Source: VRUE01 sp035693025
GTDB lineage: Bacteria > Actinomycetota > Thermoleophilia > Solirubrobacterales > 70-9
DNA: 64,000 nt
Direction: 5' to 3'
NCBI GenBank assembly: GCA_035693025.1
Contig: DASSHI010000036.1
Coordinates: 62,001-126,000, forward strand
The translations under genes were made by a program, and so were the position numbers. Shown here piece after piece: positions 17,453 to 26,489 of this stretch. The notes below the pieces were generated by a model. The model had not been told where the DNA came from, did not search any database, and saw only the letters and a list, made by a program, of their open reading frames with translations. Position 1 is the first letter of the stretch, and each line of letters opens with the position of its first letter.

Positions 17453-18976
17453 ATGACTGACCTAGCCACTCCTCTGCTCGAGGTCGACAAGATCGAGGTG
17501 GTTGAGGGCTTCAACCCCCGCACCCACATGGACCCCGAGGCGCTCACGCGGCTCGCCGGCAGCCTCGGCAAGACCGATGTGGTCCAGCCGCTCACCGTTC
17601 GCCCGATCGAGGGCGGCAAGTTCGCCGTGATCGCCGGGCACCGGCGCCTGAAGGCGGCGGAAATGGCGGGCATCGAGAAGGTGCCGGTCCACGTCCGCGA
17701 GGGCGGCGACGCTCTTACGGCGGCGCTGGTGGAGAACCACCACCGCGAGGACCTCGACCCGATCGACACCGCCCGCGGCCTGCAAGCGCTGGCCGAGGAA
17801 CTGAACCTGACCACCCACAAACGGATCGCCGAGGAGCTGGAAGTCTCCGATAGCTGGGTCAGCCAGCACCTCCGGCTGCTGAAACTGCCCGAGCCGGTCC
17901 AGACCTACATCGCCGAGGGCCACGTCCCGGTCGAGGCCGAGCGCGACCTGCGGGAGATCGGCAAGGTCTCGCCGAAGATCGCGGAGTGCATCTGCGAGCT
18001 GGCGAAGCGGCGCAAGGTCAAGAGCCGCGAGTTCGTCGTCAGCTTCGGCGACCTGTTCGAGGCCGTCGCCCAGGCGCGCTTCGAGGACAAGCCGACGATG
18101 ATCGACCCCGGCGCCGTTCGTCTCAGCGACGTCATCACCGACGAGAAGAAGCGCCGCGACCTCGGCGATCGTCACCTGGCGGCAAGGCCCTACACCCACA
18201 CCGACAACCCGACGCTGAGGTTCGGCGATGCCGAGATCGACGCGGCGCGCGCCGCCGGCTGCCTGGTCGAGCACGAAGTCGACCACGGCGAATGGACCTC
18301 GACGGTCGCCTTCATCACCGATGTCGAGTTCGCCGCCGACCTGGCAGAGCGCCTGGTCGAGCGGGTCGTCAAGGAGGAGGCGGAGAGGAAGAAGCGGGAC
18401 GAGGAGTGGCGGGCGAAGTCCCAGGGGCGCGACCCGGCCGTCACGCCCGAGCAGAAGACAGAGCAGCGCCAGGCCGCCTACAAGGAGCGTCAGGCGAAAG
18501 CGGCGACCGCGCGGATCTGGAACGGCGAGGTCGGCGGCAACCTGCTCAAGCGCCGCGGCAGCGCCAGCCGCAAACAGTTCGCGCTCGCCAGGGTCAAGGC
18601 GATGGCAATCGCCCTCATCACCGACAACCCGACCCTCGCGGCTCGGGGTCTGCGGCTCGTGACATCGCAGCTGCAAGAGGTCGAGGTCAAGCAGCTCAAG
18701 ACGACGAGCAAGACGAAAGAGAAGGTCAGCTACGCCGACAAAGATCAGTCCACGGCCTACCTCGTCAAGCGGGTCATGGACGCCAGCTCGGTCAACGAAG
18801 TCACGGAGCTCGTCGGCGATGCGATGATCGCTTCGCTGCTGGCCGACGAGAACGAGCTGCCCCAGTCCAAGCGGGTGCGTGGTGGCCTCCGCGCTTCCGC
18901 CGAGGTGGAAAAGCTGCTCTCCGCTGACATCAAATCGGTGCGGCCGCGGCGCCAGCGCCGCAAGGGGAGCAACTAG
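17453..18976 (+). CDS. parB: ParB/RepB/Spo0J-family protein
   Basis: 507 residues. ParB N-domain motifs are visible: FNPRTHMD, the CTP-pocket segment FAVIAGHRRLKAAEMAGI (GHRR in place of GERR) and ALVENHHREDLDPIDTARGL. A KorB-type helix-turn-helix follows (RIAEELEVSDSWVSQHLRLL near residue 125). The 300-residue C-terminal extension is charged and much longer than in chromosomal ParB. No parA is found nearby, so it may serve ICE maintenance, replication or regulation rather than classical partition. It has an ATG start with AAAGGAG upstream and is followed by a hairpin. Confidence 0.85.
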   Translation: MTDLATPLLEVDKIEVVEGFNPRTHMDPEALTRLAGSLGKTDVVQPLTVRPIEGGKFAVIAGHRRLKAAEMAGIEKVPVHVREGGDALTAALVENHHREDLDPIDTARGLQALAEELNLTTHKRIAEELEVSDSWVSQHLRLLKLPEPVQTYIAEGHVPVEAERDLREIGKVSPKIAECICELAKRRKVKSREFVVSFGDLFEAVAQARFEDKPTMIDPGAVRLSDVITDEKKRRDLGDRHLAARPYTHTDNPTLRFGDAEIDAARAAGCLVEHEVDHGEWTSTVAFITDVEFAADLAERLVERVVKEEAERKKRDEEWRAKSQGRDPAVTPEQKTEQRQAAYKERQAKAATARIWNGEVGGNLLKRRGSASRKQFALARVKAMAIALITDNPTLAARGLRLVTSQLQEVEVKQLKTTSKTKEKVSYADKDQSTAYLVKRVMDASSVNEVTELVGDAMIASLLADENELPQSKRVRGGLRASAEVEKLLSADIKSVRPRRQRRKGSN

Positions 18977-18984
18977 CCGCATCC

Positions 18985-19015
18985 GGGGAAGGGTCCGCAG
19001 GTTGGGCCCTTCCCC
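18985..19015 (+). terminator. GC-rich hairpin after parB
   Basis: GGGGAAGGG pairs with CCCTTCCCC across a 13-base loop, 9 bases after the parB stop. There is no T-run, so it may act as an attenuator or RNA stabiliser instead. Confidence 0.45.
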
Positions 19016-19124
19016 AGGTCGGTACTCCGGGTCGGGCTGTGGATTGGTCCCGGCCCGGACGCCTAGCAGACCTCCTCCGGCCCGGGCTTCGCCCGAACCT
19101 CCCCCGGCCCGCTCTGGCTGGGCC

Positions 19125-19406
19125 ATGACCAATCCACAGCCACATCCCAGCAATCCGCCAACCCCCAAACAGATCAGCTACCTGCGCGACCTCGCGCTCG
19201 GCCGAGGTCAGACCTTCGCCTTCCCCGAGACTTTCGAGGAGGCCGACTGTGAGATCAAGCGCCTGCTGAAGGTGAAGCGTACGAGCCCGGCCGATCGACG
19301 GCGCGAGGCCCGCGCGGTCAGCGCCGACATGGCTGCGCGCGGCGACGGCGCCTGCGTTCGCGATCACGAGCTGCGCGGCTACGGGTCGAGCGCCGCCTGG
19401 AGTTAG
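19125..19406 (+). CDS. DUF3072-like small protein
   Basis: 93 residues from ATG 19125. The motif PTPKQISYLRDLALGRGQTF with PETFEEADCEIKRLL matches the short DUF3072-type module often seen in actinobacterial mobile-element proteins. The C-terminal 40 residues are basic and unassigned. It lies between parB and the ArdC-like gene, on the same strand. Function unknown. Confidence 0.65.
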   Translation: MTNPQPHPSNPPTPKQISYLRDLALGRGQTFAFPETFEEADCEIKRLLKVKRTSPADRRREARAVSADMAARGDGACVRDHELRGYGSSAAWS

Positions 19407-19669
19407 GGGCGATCGTCCTGCGAGCGAAACTGAGTCCGAACAGCGAGACGCTCGGCGACCTCGCGTATCTCGGGCCGCTCAGCGATCAGCGCTTCAATCT
19501 CCCGCTGCATCTCCTCCTCGGTCAACTCCTCGGAGGCGGGCACGCGCGCCACAACCGCCGCCATCAACTCGCGGAAGAGCCCGACCTCATCCTCGGCCAT
19601 TTCGCGTTCGGCTCCGGCAAGGACCTCCTCCGCACTGTGATCTTCGGGCTGATCGGCCACCGGCGTCAC
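19403..19669 (-). CDS. Possible small acidic protein, opposite strand
   Basis: An 88-residue frame from GTG with a very acidic, helical composition (SAEEVLAGAEREMAEDEVGL, EELTEEEMQREIEALIAER). The composition looks more like real protein than the usual Arg/Pro/Ala antisense frames. The frame is open up to 19792, but that part crosses the ArdC leader and seems non-coding. Stop overlaps the end of the DUF3072-like gene by 4 bases. An AbrB/VapB-like antitoxin or a mere open frame are alternatives. Confidence 0.4.
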   Translation of the reverse strand: MTPVADQPEDHSAEEVLAGAEREMAEDEVGLFRELMAAVVARVPASEELTEEEMQREIEALIAERPEIREVAERLAVRTQFRSQDDRP

Positions 19670-19790
19670 CGTAGCTGCTGGCGTCGATGCCCCGGTAGCG
19701 AGCGACCCCTCCCGATGCTGGCACGGCTTCGCCGCGCGTCGGGTCGGGGATCGCCCGCCATCGGGGCGGGCCGAGCCCAAGGAGGTCGTC

Positions 19791-20714
19791 ATGGCATCGA
19801 GGAAACGCCGTCAGGCGCTCAGTGAGGAGGAGCGCGCCGAGAAGCGGGCCGCGGAGCGCAAGCTGATGGAGCAGGCCATCGAGCAGCTGCGCTCAAGCGA
19901 GGGCTGGCAGCGCTGGCTCCGCGTTCGGCGCCACTTCCACACCTACAGCCTTCACAACCAGCTCCTGATCGCCTTCCAGCGGCCGGGCGCGACGCGGGTC
20001 GCGGGCTTTCGCCGCTGGCTCAGCCTCGGCTACGCCGTCCGCAAGGGCGAGCATGGCCTCAGCATCTGGGCTCCCTGCCCGCCCTCAAAGAGGAAGATGC
20101 GGGCATGGCGAGAAACCGGCGCCGACCCGGACGAGCGGCCGCGGACCTTCTTCCGCCTGGTCAAGGTCTTCGACCGCGCCCAGGTCGATCCGCTGCCGGA
20201 GTTCCCCGGCGGCCCGGTCGTTCTCGATCCGCCACTTGAGCCGGTCGAGGGCGACACCCTGGCGGGGCTGTTCGAGCCGCTGGCGAGCTTCGCCACGACG
20301 ATCGGCTACACCGTCGCGGTCGAAGAGATCCCCGGCTCCGCCCTCGGGTATTGCGAGCCGCAGCGCCAGCACATCGGCGTCGAACCGATCTCGGCAGAGT
20401 TCTCCGCCAACGCCCAGGTCGGGGTCGAGGTTCACGAGCTGGCCCACGCCCTCGTGCGTTGCGACCGGCGCGAGGAGGACCCGGACCTCACCTACGGCGA
20501 CGAGGAGGTGGTCGTGGAGTGTGTCTCTCACACCGTCTGTTCGACGGTCGGCCTCGACACCTCGGGCTGGTCGGTCCCCTACATGGCGACGTGGGGAGAG
20601 GGTGACGCGATAGCCCGCTACGCGGAGCTGATCGACCGCTTGGCAACCCGGCTCGAGGATGCGGTCCTCGCCTCGGGCGCCCCAGCCGGTGACAGGGAGG
20701 CAGTTGCGGCCTGA
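19791..20714 (+). CDS. ArdC-like antirestriction protein (ssDNA-binding domain plus zincin)
   Basis: 307 residues, ATG after CAAGGAGGTCGTC. The N-terminal domain has the ArdC pattern: WQRWLRVRRHFHTYSLHNQL, ATRVAGFRRWLSLGYAVRKG and a GEHGLSIWAP strand. The C-terminal half is a metallopeptidase-like domain with HELAH in QVGVEVHELAHALVRCDRR. ArdC proteins bind single-stranded DNA and protect incoming conjugative DNA from restriction. Its place beside SSB and relaxase fits an early-expressed leading-region role. Confidence 0.8.
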   Translation: MASRKRRQALSEEERAEKRAAERKLMEQAIEQLRSSEGWQRWLRVRRHFHTYSLHNQLLIAFQRPGATRVAGFRRWLSLGYAVRKGEHGLSIWAPCPPSKRKMRAWRETGADPDERPRTFFRLVKVFDRAQVDPLPEFPGGPVVLDPPLEPVEGDTLAGLFEPLASFATTIGYTVAVEEIPGSALGYCEPQRQHIGVEPISAEFSANAQVGVEVHELAHALVRCDRREEDPDLTYGDEEVVVECVSHTVCSTVGLDTSGWSVPYMATWGEGDAIARYAELIDRLATRLEDAVLASGAPAGDREAVAA

Positions 20715-20888
20715 GCCGTTCCTGCGGCGGCCGTCCACCACGACGGATCGAGTTTGGACGGTCGCCTTCGAGGGCTGGCAGCTCGCCTCGGTCCAGCCGG
20801 TGAACATCGACGCCGGGGTGCATAGGCGGACTCCGAGAGAGGCAGTCCAATTTCCTCACGCCAGGGTGGCACGCGCCGCCCGCGCTTC

Positions 20889-20907
20889 AACCCCCGCAAG
20901 GGGGGTT
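20889..20907. promoter_or_regulatory. AACCCCC-GCAA-(G)GGGGGTT hairpin upstream of ssb
   Basis: A 7-bp GC-rich hairpin in the 292-base gap between the ArdC-like gene and ssb. It could end the upstream transcript. Nothing else coding is seen in the gap. Confidence 0.4.
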
Positions 20908-21006
20908 CCCCTCTCCTCCGACATTCGTCTCCGGCTCGGTTCCGCGCGTTCGGTCGCGCGCCCTACCTGGGCTCGTCAATCGAACCACCTCTCAAGGAGG
21001 CCCGAA

Positions 21007-21417
21007 ATGCAGAACATCAACGTCGTAGTCATCACCGGCAACCTGACCCGCGACCCGAAACTGCGAACCACCGAAGGCGGAACGAAGGTCTGCAACCTCC
21101 GCGTCGCGGTGAACGGCCGCCGCAAGAACGGCAACGAGGAGTACGTCGACAAGCCCAACTACTTCAACGTCACCGTCTGGGGCGCCCAGGGTGAGGCGTG
21201 CGCCGAGCACCTCAAGAAGGGTCGCCCGGTCGCGGTCGAAGGTCGGCTCGACTGGAAGGAGCAGGGCGAGGGCGACGACCACCGCGAGTACGTCCAGATC
21301 GTCGCCAACACGGTCCAGTTCCTCGGCGGCAAACCGCAGGAGAAAGACGGCAACGGCGGCGAGGCCGAGCCGGCGTCCGAGGAGGCCGGCGGCAGCGGAG
21401 ACGACATTCCGCTCTAG
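21007..21417 (+). CDS. ssb: Single-stranded DNA-binding protein
   Basis: 136 residues, ATG preceded by AAGGAGGCCCGAA. OB-fold signatures: NVVVITGNLTRDPKLRTTEG, VCNLRVAVNGR, DKPNYFNVTVWGAQGEACAE, LKKGRPVAVEGRLDW. The linker is Gly/Glu-rich and the acidic tip is DDIPL, a variant of the usual DDIPF that recruits partner proteins. It coats the transferred strand during conjugation or ICE replication. An intrinsic terminator follows 13 bases after the stop. Confidence 0.95.
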   Translation: MQNINVVVITGNLTRDPKLRTTEGGTKVCNLRVAVNGRRKNGNEEYVDKPNYFNVTVWGAQGEACAEHLKKGRPVAVEGRLDWKEQGEGDDHREYVQIVANTVQFLGGKPQEKDGNGGEAEPASEEAGGSGDDIPL

Positions 21418-21430
21418 TCGCTACCGAGCC

Positions 21431-21463
21431 GGGGCGCCCGCCGCGAGGTGGGCGCCCTTTTTT
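21431..21463 (+). terminator. Intrinsic terminator after ssb
   Basis: GGGGCGCCCGCC, loop GCGA, GGTGGGCGCCC and then TTTTTT. Confidence 0.85.
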
Positions 21464-21617
21464 GTGCCGTCGGCCGGAGAGCGACCGCCGCAGAAATCGC
21501 GGACGGGGGGGAGCGTTTTCGCCACCGCAGACTTAGCGCGCTCGGACAAGTTCATAAAGCGCCCCGGGGCGGCGCTGACACGCCAACCCCGGGACTTCAC
21601 AGGAGGTCATATCTCCC

Positions 21618-21917
21618 ATGCACGACGACGATAACCCGCGGCGTGAGCTAACGACCGCAGAGGCAGACGACCGCGACCAAGAGGGCATCCTCGCCCACCT
21701 GATCGCCGAACACCCCGACCAGCTGACGATCACGGAGCTGGCGCGCGAGATGAGGCGGAAAGAGGACCAGGCGCTCGTCCCCGATTGGCTGGAGCGCGGG
21801 GTCCGCGACCTGATCGGAATCGGCCTGCTGAACCAGAACGGCGACACGATCCGGCCGACCCGCGCGGCACTGCGATTCAACCACCTGTTCTTCGACCGCG
21901 ACTCCGAGGCGGGCTAG
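21618..21917 (+). CDS. Small winged-helix-like protein A
   Basis: 99 residues, preceded by AGGAGGTCATATCTCCC-ATG. The core ILAHLIAEHPDQLTITELAR with DWLERGVRDLIGIGLLNQNG has the layout of a winged helix. The protein at 22221-22505 has the same plan (VLAVLASIYPKGMTILGLAR, DWVERAVRDLAVANLVRREG), so they are paralogues flanking the inverted-repeat region. Both are probably local DNA-binding regulators of transfer or replication; this is inferred. Confidence 0.7.
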   Translation: MHDDDNPRRELTTAEADDRDQEGILAHLIAEHPDQLTITELAREMRRKEDQALVPDWLERGVRDLIGIGLLNQNGDTIRPTRAALRFNHLFFDRDSEAG

Positions 21918-21927
21918 TTCGAGTTCC

Positions 21928-22029
21928 CCCAGCGGCTTCTCGGAGGCCGGGGCAGAGGCCACAGGGAGGGTGCGGGTTATCGACCTCCGCTGCCCCGCAC
22001 CCTGCCCTGGCCTCCGAGAAGCCGCTGGG
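21928..22029. repeat. Long inverted repeat 1 (candidate oriT/origin)
   Basis: Outer arms 21928-21948 (CCCAGCGGCTTCTCGGAGGCC) and 22009-22029 match perfectly over 21 bp. Nested inside, GGGTGCGGG at 21968-21976 pairs with CCCGCACCC at 21994-22002. It lies between the two small winged-helix genes and 0.7 kb before the relaxase start. Confidence 0.75.
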
Positions 22030-22041
22030 AACTGCACTACG

Positions 22042-22117
22042 GCAGCGCCTTCCCGGGCGCCGGGGCGCCGCCTCACGGCGGCTCTACCTCCTGCCCCGGC
22101 TCCCGGGAAGGCGCTGC
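22042..22117. repeat. Long inverted repeat 2 (candidate oriT/origin)
   Basis: Arms 22042-22057 (GCAGCGCCTTCCCGGG) and 22102-22117 are perfect over 16 bp, extended by GCCGGGGC/GCCCCGGC after one mismatch. An inner GCCGCC-TCAC-GGCGGC hairpin forms the tip. It starts 12 bases after inverted repeat 1 ends. Confidence 0.75.
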
Positions 22118-22220
22118 TGCTCCTTGCCCTGGGGGGAGAGTTCGCGGCGCCGCCGACTTGACGCCCGCGCAAGCGTCAACCGGCTCGGCCTCTCGCCGCG
22201 CCCGGCAGAGGAGGTATCCC

Positions 22221-22505
22221 ATGAGCGATCAGAAATGCCGAGTCGGCGACTACCTGCCGCCGGGTTTCCCCCAGGACGACGAGACCGCTCAGGTCCTCGT
22301 CCTTGCCGTTCTCGCCTCGATCTACCCGAAGGGCATGACGATCCTCGGCCTTGCGCGGCAACTCAGCAACAACGGTGACGATTGGGTTGAGCGGGCCGTG
22401 CGGGACCTCGCCGTGGCGAACCTCGTCCGTCGCGAAGGAGGGGTCGTCGCCTCCACCTTCTCCTTCCCTGACTTCCACTACCCCGAGCAGGCAAGCAGGC
22501 AGTAG
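22221..22505 (+). CDS. Small winged-helix-like protein B
   Basis: 94 residues, GAGGAGGTATCCC-ATG. Paralogue of the protein at 21618-21917, with YPKGMTILGLARQLSNNGDD and WVERAVRDLAVANLVRREGG forming a likely winged helix. It lies between the two inverted repeats and the relaxase gene, a typical position for an oriT accessory or autoregulatory protein. Its role is not shown by sequence alone. Confidence 0.7.
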   Translation: MSDQKCRVGDYLPPGFPQDDETAQVLVLAVLASIYPKGMTILGLARQLSNNGDDWVERAVRDLAVANLVRREGGVVASTFSFPDFHYPEQASRQ

Positions 22506-22690
22506 CCAGCATCAGCACCCGAATCGCAAGAAGCGCAGCCAGGCCAACAGAGCCAGGCAGACCAGCCTCCAGCACAGGCCATCAGCAGTCCCTCCCAACG
22601 CCCCCGTAGCACCAACCCCGCAGCCCGACACACTACGAACCCTCCGGGTTCACCCGATGCAATCGGGCCGCGCGGTGGACAACAGGGGCG

Positions 22691-25600
22691 ATGGTGGGAG
22701 TGACGAAGATCGGCCGCACCAACGCCAACTATTGGATCGAAGCCGTCGCCGAAGGCGGCGAGGACTACTACACGAAGCCGGGCGAGGCGCCCGGCGAGTG
22801 GATGGGCGAGCTGGCGGCCGAGCTTGGCCTCAGCGGCGAGGTCGACCGCGAGGCATACGCCGCAGTCCTCGCCGGAAAGCACCCCGTCACCGGCGCCGTC
22901 CTCGTCTCCCGACCTGAGCCTCGCAAGTTCGTAGACGCTGACGGCCGCGAGCGCCGCCTCGATCCGATTCTCGGCTACGACATTCGCTTCGCCGCGCCGA
23001 AGTCGGTCTCGCTGCTCTACGCGGTCGGCTCACCCGAGGTCCGTGCCACGATCCTGCGCGCCCACGATCATGCCGTCGCCGAGGCGGTCGGCTACCTGGA
23101 GAGGACGGCCTGTTTCGTGCAGCGGGGCAAGGGCGGCGTCTTGATCGAGCCCGGCGCGGGCTTTCTCTCGATGAGCTTTCGCCACCGTTCCTCCCGGGCC
23201 GGTGATCCCGCACTTCACACCCACCTCGTCACCGCCAACATGACCCGCGCCGCCTCGGATCGGCGCTGGCTCAGCCTCGCCAACCCGAGGCGCCAGTCGC
23301 CGCTTCTCCGTGAGGCGAAAGCGGCGGGTCACGTCTACCAGGCGGCGCTTCGAGCCGAGCTGACCCGCGAAGTCGGCGCTGAGTGGCAGGCGGTCGTCAA
23401 CGGCTATGCCGACCTCGCCGGCATCGGGCGGCCGGTGATCGACCACTTCTCCCAGCGACGGGCGGAGATCGTCGCCGCGATGGCCGAGTGGGGCACCAGC
23501 TCCCCGGCCGCCGCCGAAGTCGCCGCCTACCGGACCCGCGACGCGAAGGACTACGCGGTCAACCCCGACACCCAGCGCGAGGAGTGGATCGCGCGCGCCG
23601 CCGAGTACGACCTCACCGCCGAGTCGATCGACCGGCTGCTCGCGCGTGGCCGCCGGCGCGAGCCTCGCGCGATCGGCGCCCAGCAGCTCGACCGCGCCCT
23701 CGCCGATTTGGAGGCGCACCACTCCCACTTCGACCGCCGCGATCTTTTGTCTGCGGTGGCGAACCAGCTCCGCGAAGGTGCTGACGCCCCAGCCCTGGAG
23801 GCCGCCGTCGAGTCCCTGCTCGACGGTCGGCGACTGATCGAGGTCCACCGCGGGGCCGGCCCGCTCGACTCGACCTACTACACGACCCCTCGCCTGTGGC
23901 AGTTGGAGCAGTCCTTCATGGCGACGGCGAGGAAGGGGGGGCACGCCGGCGCCGCCGTGGTCGACGGCGCCACCCTCGCCGCCGTCCTCGACCGCCACCG
24001 CTACCTGAGCGATCAGCAGGTCGAGATGGTGCGGCGGCTGACCACCGGCGGCGAGCGAGTCGTCGCCGTGGCGGCGCTGCCGGGGACCGGCAAGACCACC
24101 GCGCTCGCCGCTGCTCAGGAGGCCTGGGCGGCGGCGGGGATTCGCGGCGTCGGCGTCGCCACCGCTCGCAGCGCCTCCGGCGAGCTGTCCGACGCCGGGG
24201 TGCCGGCGACCTCCGTCACCGCTTTTCTGATCCAGACCGGCGAGCTGGCCGAGCGCGGCATCGCGCCGTTGCCGCCTGGGACGGTGATCGTCGTCGACGA
24301 GTCCTCGACCACCCCGACGCCCCACATGGCGGCGCTGGCCGACCTGGCCGAGGGCTGCGACGGCAAGCTCGTCCTCATCGGCGACCCTCGCCAGATCGGT
24401 GCGGTCGGTCCCGGTGGCCTCTACGGAAACCTGACCAACGAGATCGAGCCGGTGGTGCTGACGCAGATCCGCCGCCAGCGCGATTCCGTCGACCGCGAAA
24501 TCGTTGAACTCGCACATGCGGGCCGAGGCTCGGATGCGCTCGACGTGCTGCGCGCCCACGACCGCCTGGTGATCGCCGACACCCTGCCCGAGGCGCTCGA
24601 CGCCCAGGTTCTCGACTGGCACAAGCGCTTCGCCGCGGGCGACGACGCGGTGATGATCGCGCGGCGGACCCGCGACGTCGCCGAGCTGAACGAACGCGCC
24701 CGCGAGCTGCTCGTCGCCGACGGCAGCGTTGCCGCTCAGTCCTTGGTCGTCGGCGGCCAGCACTTCGCCGTCGGCGATCGCGTCGTCACCCGGATCAACA
24801 CGCCGCAGGTGTCCAACCGCGAGCGCTGGGAGGTCGTCGGTGTCGATCAGGCCAAGCACCACCTCTACCTCCAGCGCCTCGGCGTCGAAGGCGAGGGGGT
24901 GCGGCTCGACCGCAACTACCTGGAGAAGGTCACGCCCTCGCGCGAGCCGGCGATCCAGCACGCCTACGCGCTGACCACCTACAGCACCGAGTCCAAGACC
25001 TTCGACTCGGCCTTCGCCCTGCTCGACTCCGGCATCAGCCGCGAGGACTTCACCGTTGCGATCTCACGCGCCTCAGGCGCCACGACGGCCTACGGCGTCG
25101 CGTCCTCGGAGCTGACCGACGCCGACTTCGGGCCGGGGACGCGCGAGGTCGAGGACGCCGCTCACGATCTCCGGGTTGGCGCCGAGCGCGCAGCCGGGGA
25201 GTACGCCGCTGTCGAGGTCGGGGCGCGAAAGCAGATCGAGGCGATGGCGCCGCTCGACCTAGCGCGGCGACGGGCACAGCTTGAGCAGCGCCGGGTCGTC
25301 GCCTCGGAGCCTTCCCCCGTCGAGGAGCGGCTGGCCGACCTCCAGCAGCGCATCGAGGCCGCAAGGTCCCGGCTCGCGGAGGCCGACGGCGAGCGCGCCG
25401 GCATCGGCGCCGCGCAACTGCGCCGGCTCGAAGGCGAGCGCGATGGCCTCACCGTCGAGGCGGCGACCGCCGCACCCCGCCAACCCGGCCTGCGCGGAGC
25501 CGAGCGAGCCGAGCTCGCCCTGATCGAGGACCGCCTGATCGACCTGCGCCGTCGCTCTGTCGCGGCCGAGCGCTCCCAGACGAGCAAGCTGATCAAAGAG

Positions 25601-25849
25601 AGCCTCGGGGAGCGCCCCAAGAACCCTCTCAAGGCCGCGCTGTGGAACAACGGGGTCGACGCGATCTACGGCTACCGCCAGCGCTACGGGATCACCTCCA
25701 CCGGCAAAGACCCGCTCGGCGGCAAGCCCCGCGATGCCGCCCAGCGACGGGATCGGCGCGAGGCCCAACTGCGGCTCGCCCGGGTGCAGAAGCAGCTCGG
25801 CAAGCAGCGGGTCCGTAGTGCCGAGCGGGCGATGCGAATCGCACGCTGA
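22691..25849 (+). CDS. MobF/TrwC-family relaxase with helicase domain
   Basis: 1052 residues. The N-terminal relaxase domain has candidate catalytic tyrosines (NANYWIEA, GGEDYYTKPGE) and the metal-binding histidine triad in DPALHTHLVTANMTRAASD near residue 172; GYDIRFAAPKSVSLLYAVGS is family-typical. The helicase half has Walker A AALPGTGKTTALAAA near 461 and Walker B TVIVVDESSTTPTPH near 532, plus TTYSTESKTFDSAFALLDSG. It nicks oriT, stays covalently attached to the 5' end and unwinds the transferred strand. The C-terminal 250 residues are coiled-coil and basic. Confidence 0.9.
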   Translation: MVGVTKIGRTNANYWIEAVAEGGEDYYTKPGEAPGEWMGELAAELGLSGEVDREAYAAVLAGKHPVTGAVLVSRPEPRKFVDADGRERRLDPILGYDIRFAAPKSVSLLYAVGSPEVRATILRAHDHAVAEAVGYLERTACFVQRGKGGVLIEPGAGFLSMSFRHRSSRAGDPALHTHLVTANMTRAASDRRWLSLANPRRQSPLLREAKAAGHVYQAALRAELTREVGAEWQAVVNGYADLAGIGRPVIDHFSQRRAEIVAAMAEWGTSSPAAAEVAAYRTRDAKDYAVNPDTQREEWIARAAEYDLTAESIDRLLARGRRREPRAIGAQQLDRALADLEAHHSHFDRRDLLSAVANQLREGADAPALEAAVESLLDGRRLIEVHRGAGPLDSTYYTTPRLWQLEQSFMATARKGGHAGAAVVDGATLAAVLDRHRYLSDQQVEMVRRLTTGGERVVAVAALPGTGKTTALAAAQEAWAAAGIRGVGVATARSASGELSDAGVPATSVTAFLIQTGELAERGIAPLPPGTVIVVDESSTTPTPHMAALADLAEGCDGKLVLIGDPRQIGAVGPGGLYGNLTNEIEPVVLTQIRRQRDSVDREIVELAHAGRGSDALDVLRAHDRLVIADTLPEALDAQVLDWHKRFAAGDDAVMIARRTRDVAELNERARELLVADGSVAAQSLVVGGQHFAVGDRVVTRINTPQVSNRERWEVVGVDQAKHHLYLQRLGVEGEGVRLDRNYLEKVTPSREPAIQHAYALTTYSTESKTFDSAFALLDSGISREDFTVAISRASGATTAYGVASSELTDADFGPGTREVEDAAHDLRVGAERAAGEYAAVEVGARKQIEAMAPLDLARRRAQLEQRRVVASEPSPVEERLADLQQRIEAARSRLAEADGERAGIGAAQLRRLEGERDGLTVEAATAAPRQPGLRGAERAELALIEDRLIDLRRRSVAAERSQTSKLIKESLGERPKNPLKAALWNNGVDAIYGYRQRYGITSTGKDPLGGKPRDAAQRRDRREAQLRLARVQKQLGKQRVRSAERAMRIAR

Positions 25850-25860
25850 GCTTTGGGTAG

Positions 25861-25912
25861 CTCCCCGCGGCGGGGAGGCCACGCCGCCCGAGGATCGCAC
25901 GCTGCGCGTGCG
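25861..25912. promoter_or_regulatory. Two hairpins between relaxase and sigma factor
   Basis: CTCCCCGC-G-GCGGGGAG (25861-25877) may be the relaxase terminator, though it lacks a T-run. It is followed by CGCACGC-TGC-GCGTGCG (25896-25912), the recurring leader hairpin, 11 bases before the sigma-factor ATG. Confidence 0.5.
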
Positions 25913-25923
25913 GGGGCGGCTTC

Positions 25924-26487
25924 ATGGCCTCCCCGCCAGAGAGTCGAAGGGCTGAGCGAGAGCGTCGTGGAGAGACGCTTGACCTGTTGCTTCGCGTCGA
26001 GCGCGGTCGCCTGATGCGCCAGGCGCACTTTCACTCCTACCGCCACGAGGACGCAGACGACGCCCTCAACGACGCCTGCATCCAGTTCCTTCGCTTCTAC
26101 GACGGCCCGCCCGGCGACGACGCCCTGCGATGGATGCTGGTCGTCGTCAAGCGCTGCGCCTGGGCGATCCGCCGCCAGACGGTCAAGCGCGAGACTCGCT
26201 ACTTGAGAAGCGCGCGCGACCGAGAGGACGAACTGCTCGAGGCGATCATCCCCGATCGTCGCTACGGCACCGCCGAGCTGGTCGAGCGCGCGGAGGACAC
26301 GGCGGAGATCCTGGCCCTGATCGACGAGCTGAAGCCGGACGAGCGAACGGCGCTGATCCTCCTCGGTCTCGGCTGTAGCTACGAGGAAATCTGCGAGCTG
26401 CGGGGGTGGACGAGGACGAAGGTCAACCGCTGCCTCGCCGAGGGACGGGCCCGAGTGAGGGAACTTCTGGAGAGGGGGGAGACTTAG
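25924..26487 (+). CDS. Sigma-70 family RNA polymerase sigma factor
   Basis: 187 residues. Region 2 spans about residues 25-85 (DADDALNDACIQFLRFYDGP, RWMLVVVKRCAWAIRRQTVK). Region 4 is near 145-180 with SYEEICELRGWTRTKVNRCL as its helix-turn-helix. It resembles the sigma factor at 4942-5475 of the neighbouring element. It sits directly after the relaxase gene, suggesting that transfer genes are read from element-specific promoters. The next small gene begins two bases after its stop. Confidence 0.85.
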   Translation: MASPPESRRAERERRGETLDLLLRVERGRLMRQAHFHSYRHEDADDALNDACIQFLRFYDGPPGDDALRWMLVVVKRCAWAIRRQTVKRETRYLRSARDREDELLEAIIPDRRYGTAELVERAEDTAEILALIDELKPDERTALILLGLGCSYEEICELRGWTRTKVNRCLAEGRARVRELLERGET

Positions 26488-26489
26488 CC

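Noticed and set aside
17462..19168. 568-codon open frame on the minus strand opposite parB
   Set aside because: Opposite a gene with clear ParB motifs; its Leu/Asp/Gly/Val composition is what the complement of this GC-rich codon usage produces.
23030..24961. 643-codon minus-strand frame opposite the relaxase
   Set aside because: Same reason: the plus strand carries conserved relaxase and helicase motifs throughout.
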